Assembly: GCA_001795315.1 (NCBI GenBank) | Contig: MGOH01000016.1 | Span: 163 to 6,940 of the forward strand | Direction: 5' to 3' | Length of the DNA stretch: 6,778 bases | Source of the DNA: Chloroflexi bacterium RBG_19FT_COMBO_48_23 | Lineage (GTDB): Bacteria > Chloroflexota > Dehalococcoidia > GIF9 > UBA5620 | Shown here: positions 6,378 to 6,778 of the stretch, one piece after another | Numbering within the stretch: position 1 is the first letter of the stretch | How the letters are laid out: each line of letters starts with the position of its first letter | Position numbers and translations under genes: made by a program | Notes under the pieces: model-generated | Told to the model about the DNA's origin: nothing | Seen by the model: the letters and a program-made list of their open reading frames with translations, nothing else | The model's database searches: none

Positions 6378-6453
6378 CGGGGTGTAGCGCAGTGGCTAGC
6401 GCGCATGGTTTGGGACCATGAGGTCGGAGGTTCAAATCCTCTCACCCCGACCA
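6378..6453 (+). tRNA. tRNA-Pro, anticodon TGG (reads CCA), CCA encoded
   Basis: The acceptor stem CGGGGTG (6378-6384) pairs with CACCCCG (6443-6449). It starts with the C1-G72 pair that marks bacterial proline tRNAs and has discriminator A6450. The anticodon stem CATGG/CCATG encloses loop TTTGGGA, giving anticodon TGG at 6411-6413. The T loop TTCAAAT is present. CCA at 6451-6453 is encoded, unlike in the tRNA-Arg of this window. It has its own promoter, 70 bases after the end of the operon, with no clear terminator between. Confidence 0.97.
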
Positions 6454-6483
6454 TAGATATAAAATAAGAAGTTTAGGCTTCGT

Positions 6484-6527
6484 TGCCCTTTCATAACAAA
6501 CATGTAACATCTGTTTGAAGAAGGGCA
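6484..6527 (+). other. Nested hairpin between tRNA-Pro and the next gene
   Basis: The outer stem TGCCCTT (6484-6490) pairs perfectly with AAGGGCA (6521-6527). Inside it, CAAACA (6497-6502) pairs with TGTTTG (6512-6517) around a 9-base loop. No U-run follows on either strand close to the stem, so it is not a standard intrinsic terminator. It may end tRNA-Pro transcription in a non-canonical way, protect a 3' end, or act in the leader of the next gene. Confidence 0.4.
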
Positions 6528-6579
6528 CAAAACTGATGGTGATAGTCCCACATCAATGTAACTGAAATAAATTCCTAGA

Positions 6580-6778
6580 ATGAACGACTACACAAATCCT
6601 GATTATAATAGGGTCGTGCTGCTTACTATTGATGTGCAGCATGATTGTACGATTCCCGGCGCCCCATTTGAGATTCCTGGTACAATTGATATCCTGCCTA
6701 AAATACAAAGCCTTGTACAAGCTTTCAGAAGCTCCCAGAAACCAATAATACATGTCGTCAGACTTTATTTGCCCGACG
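6580..6778 (+). CDS. Isochorismatase-family cysteine hydrolase, N-terminal part (runs off the window)
   Basis: The first 66 residues are visible, and the frame stays open to the right edge. The stretch VVLLTIDVQHD (12-22) is the first beta strand and catalytic-Asp motif of the isochorismatase-like hydrolase family; D18 is the expected triad aspartate. It continues into IPGAPFEIPGT, then a helix and the second strand (KPIIHVVRLY). The catalytic Lys and Cys lie beyond the window, so activity and substrate (nicotinamide, isochorismate, carbamoyl amides or others) cannot be told. ATG 6580 is the only sensible start, since an in-frame stop lies at 6568-6570. The ribosome site is weak. Its family has no known link to the POR operon. 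Confidence 0.85.
   Translation, partial: MNDYTNPDYNRVVLLTIDVQHDCTIPGAPFEIPGTIDILPKIQSLVQAFRSSQKPIIHVVRLYLPD

Noticed and set aside
6553..6753. A 66-residue minus-strand ORF
   Set aside because: It is a shadow of the cysteine hydrolase N-terminus on the + strand, which has a clear family motif.

Overview
This window holds a compact six-gene operon for an anaerobic, ferredoxin-based 2-oxoacid oxidoreductase joined to an NAD(H)-binding flavoprotein module. A tRNA gene lies on each side, and the start of an unrelated gene runs off the right edge. The organism is most likely a strictly anaerobic bacterium. The evidence is an oxygen-sensitive pyruvate:ferredoxin oxidoreductase (POR) of the multi-subunit type, a very high density of Fe-S motifs, and HydB/HydC-like diaphorase subunits of the kind seen in fermenters, syntrophs and acetogens. 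The moderate GC content, the fused gamma/delta POR subunit and the TTG/GTG starts would fit a Dehalococcoidia-like Chloroflexota or a related anaerobe. That placement is inference only, because there is no rRNA or other marker here.

Layout. Positions 1-134 hold no gene I can assign. A good sigma-70-type promoter (135-163) drives tRNA-Arg(CCG) at 171-242. Only 11 bases later the operon begins, all on the + strand: fused POR gamma/delta (254-1150), POR alpha (1153-2328), POR beta (2328-3257), a NuoE/HydC-like [2Fe-2S] thioredoxin-fold protein (3260-3709), a HydB-like NADH/FMN subunit of 626 residues (3706-5586), and a small NuoG/HoxU-like Fe-S subunit (5588-6307). Gene junctions are 4-base or 1-base overlaps or gaps of 1-2 bases, so the six proteins are almost certainly made together. 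A second strong promoter (6338-6367) serves tRNA-Pro(TGG) at 6378-6453. After a nested hairpin (6484-6527), the N-terminus of an isochorismatase-like cysteine hydrolase begins at 6580.

How the genes work together. The three POR genes encode a complete enzyme (TPP site, CoA/pyruvate-type active-site residues, three [4Fe-4S] clusters) that interconverts pyruvate, or a close 2-oxoacid, + CoA with acetyl-CoA + CO2 and two low-potential electrons. The next three genes encode everything found in the diaphorase half of electron-bifurcating HydABC hydrogenases except the H-cluster domain: NADH/FMN site, [2Fe-2S] proteins and ferredoxin-like relays. The simplest reading is that POR takes the place of the hydrogenase as the low-potential partner. 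This would give an NAD(H)-linked, possibly ferredoxin-confurcating or bifurcating, pyruvate oxidoreductase complex. I see the gene content and motifs directly; the physical complex and its energetics are inferred.
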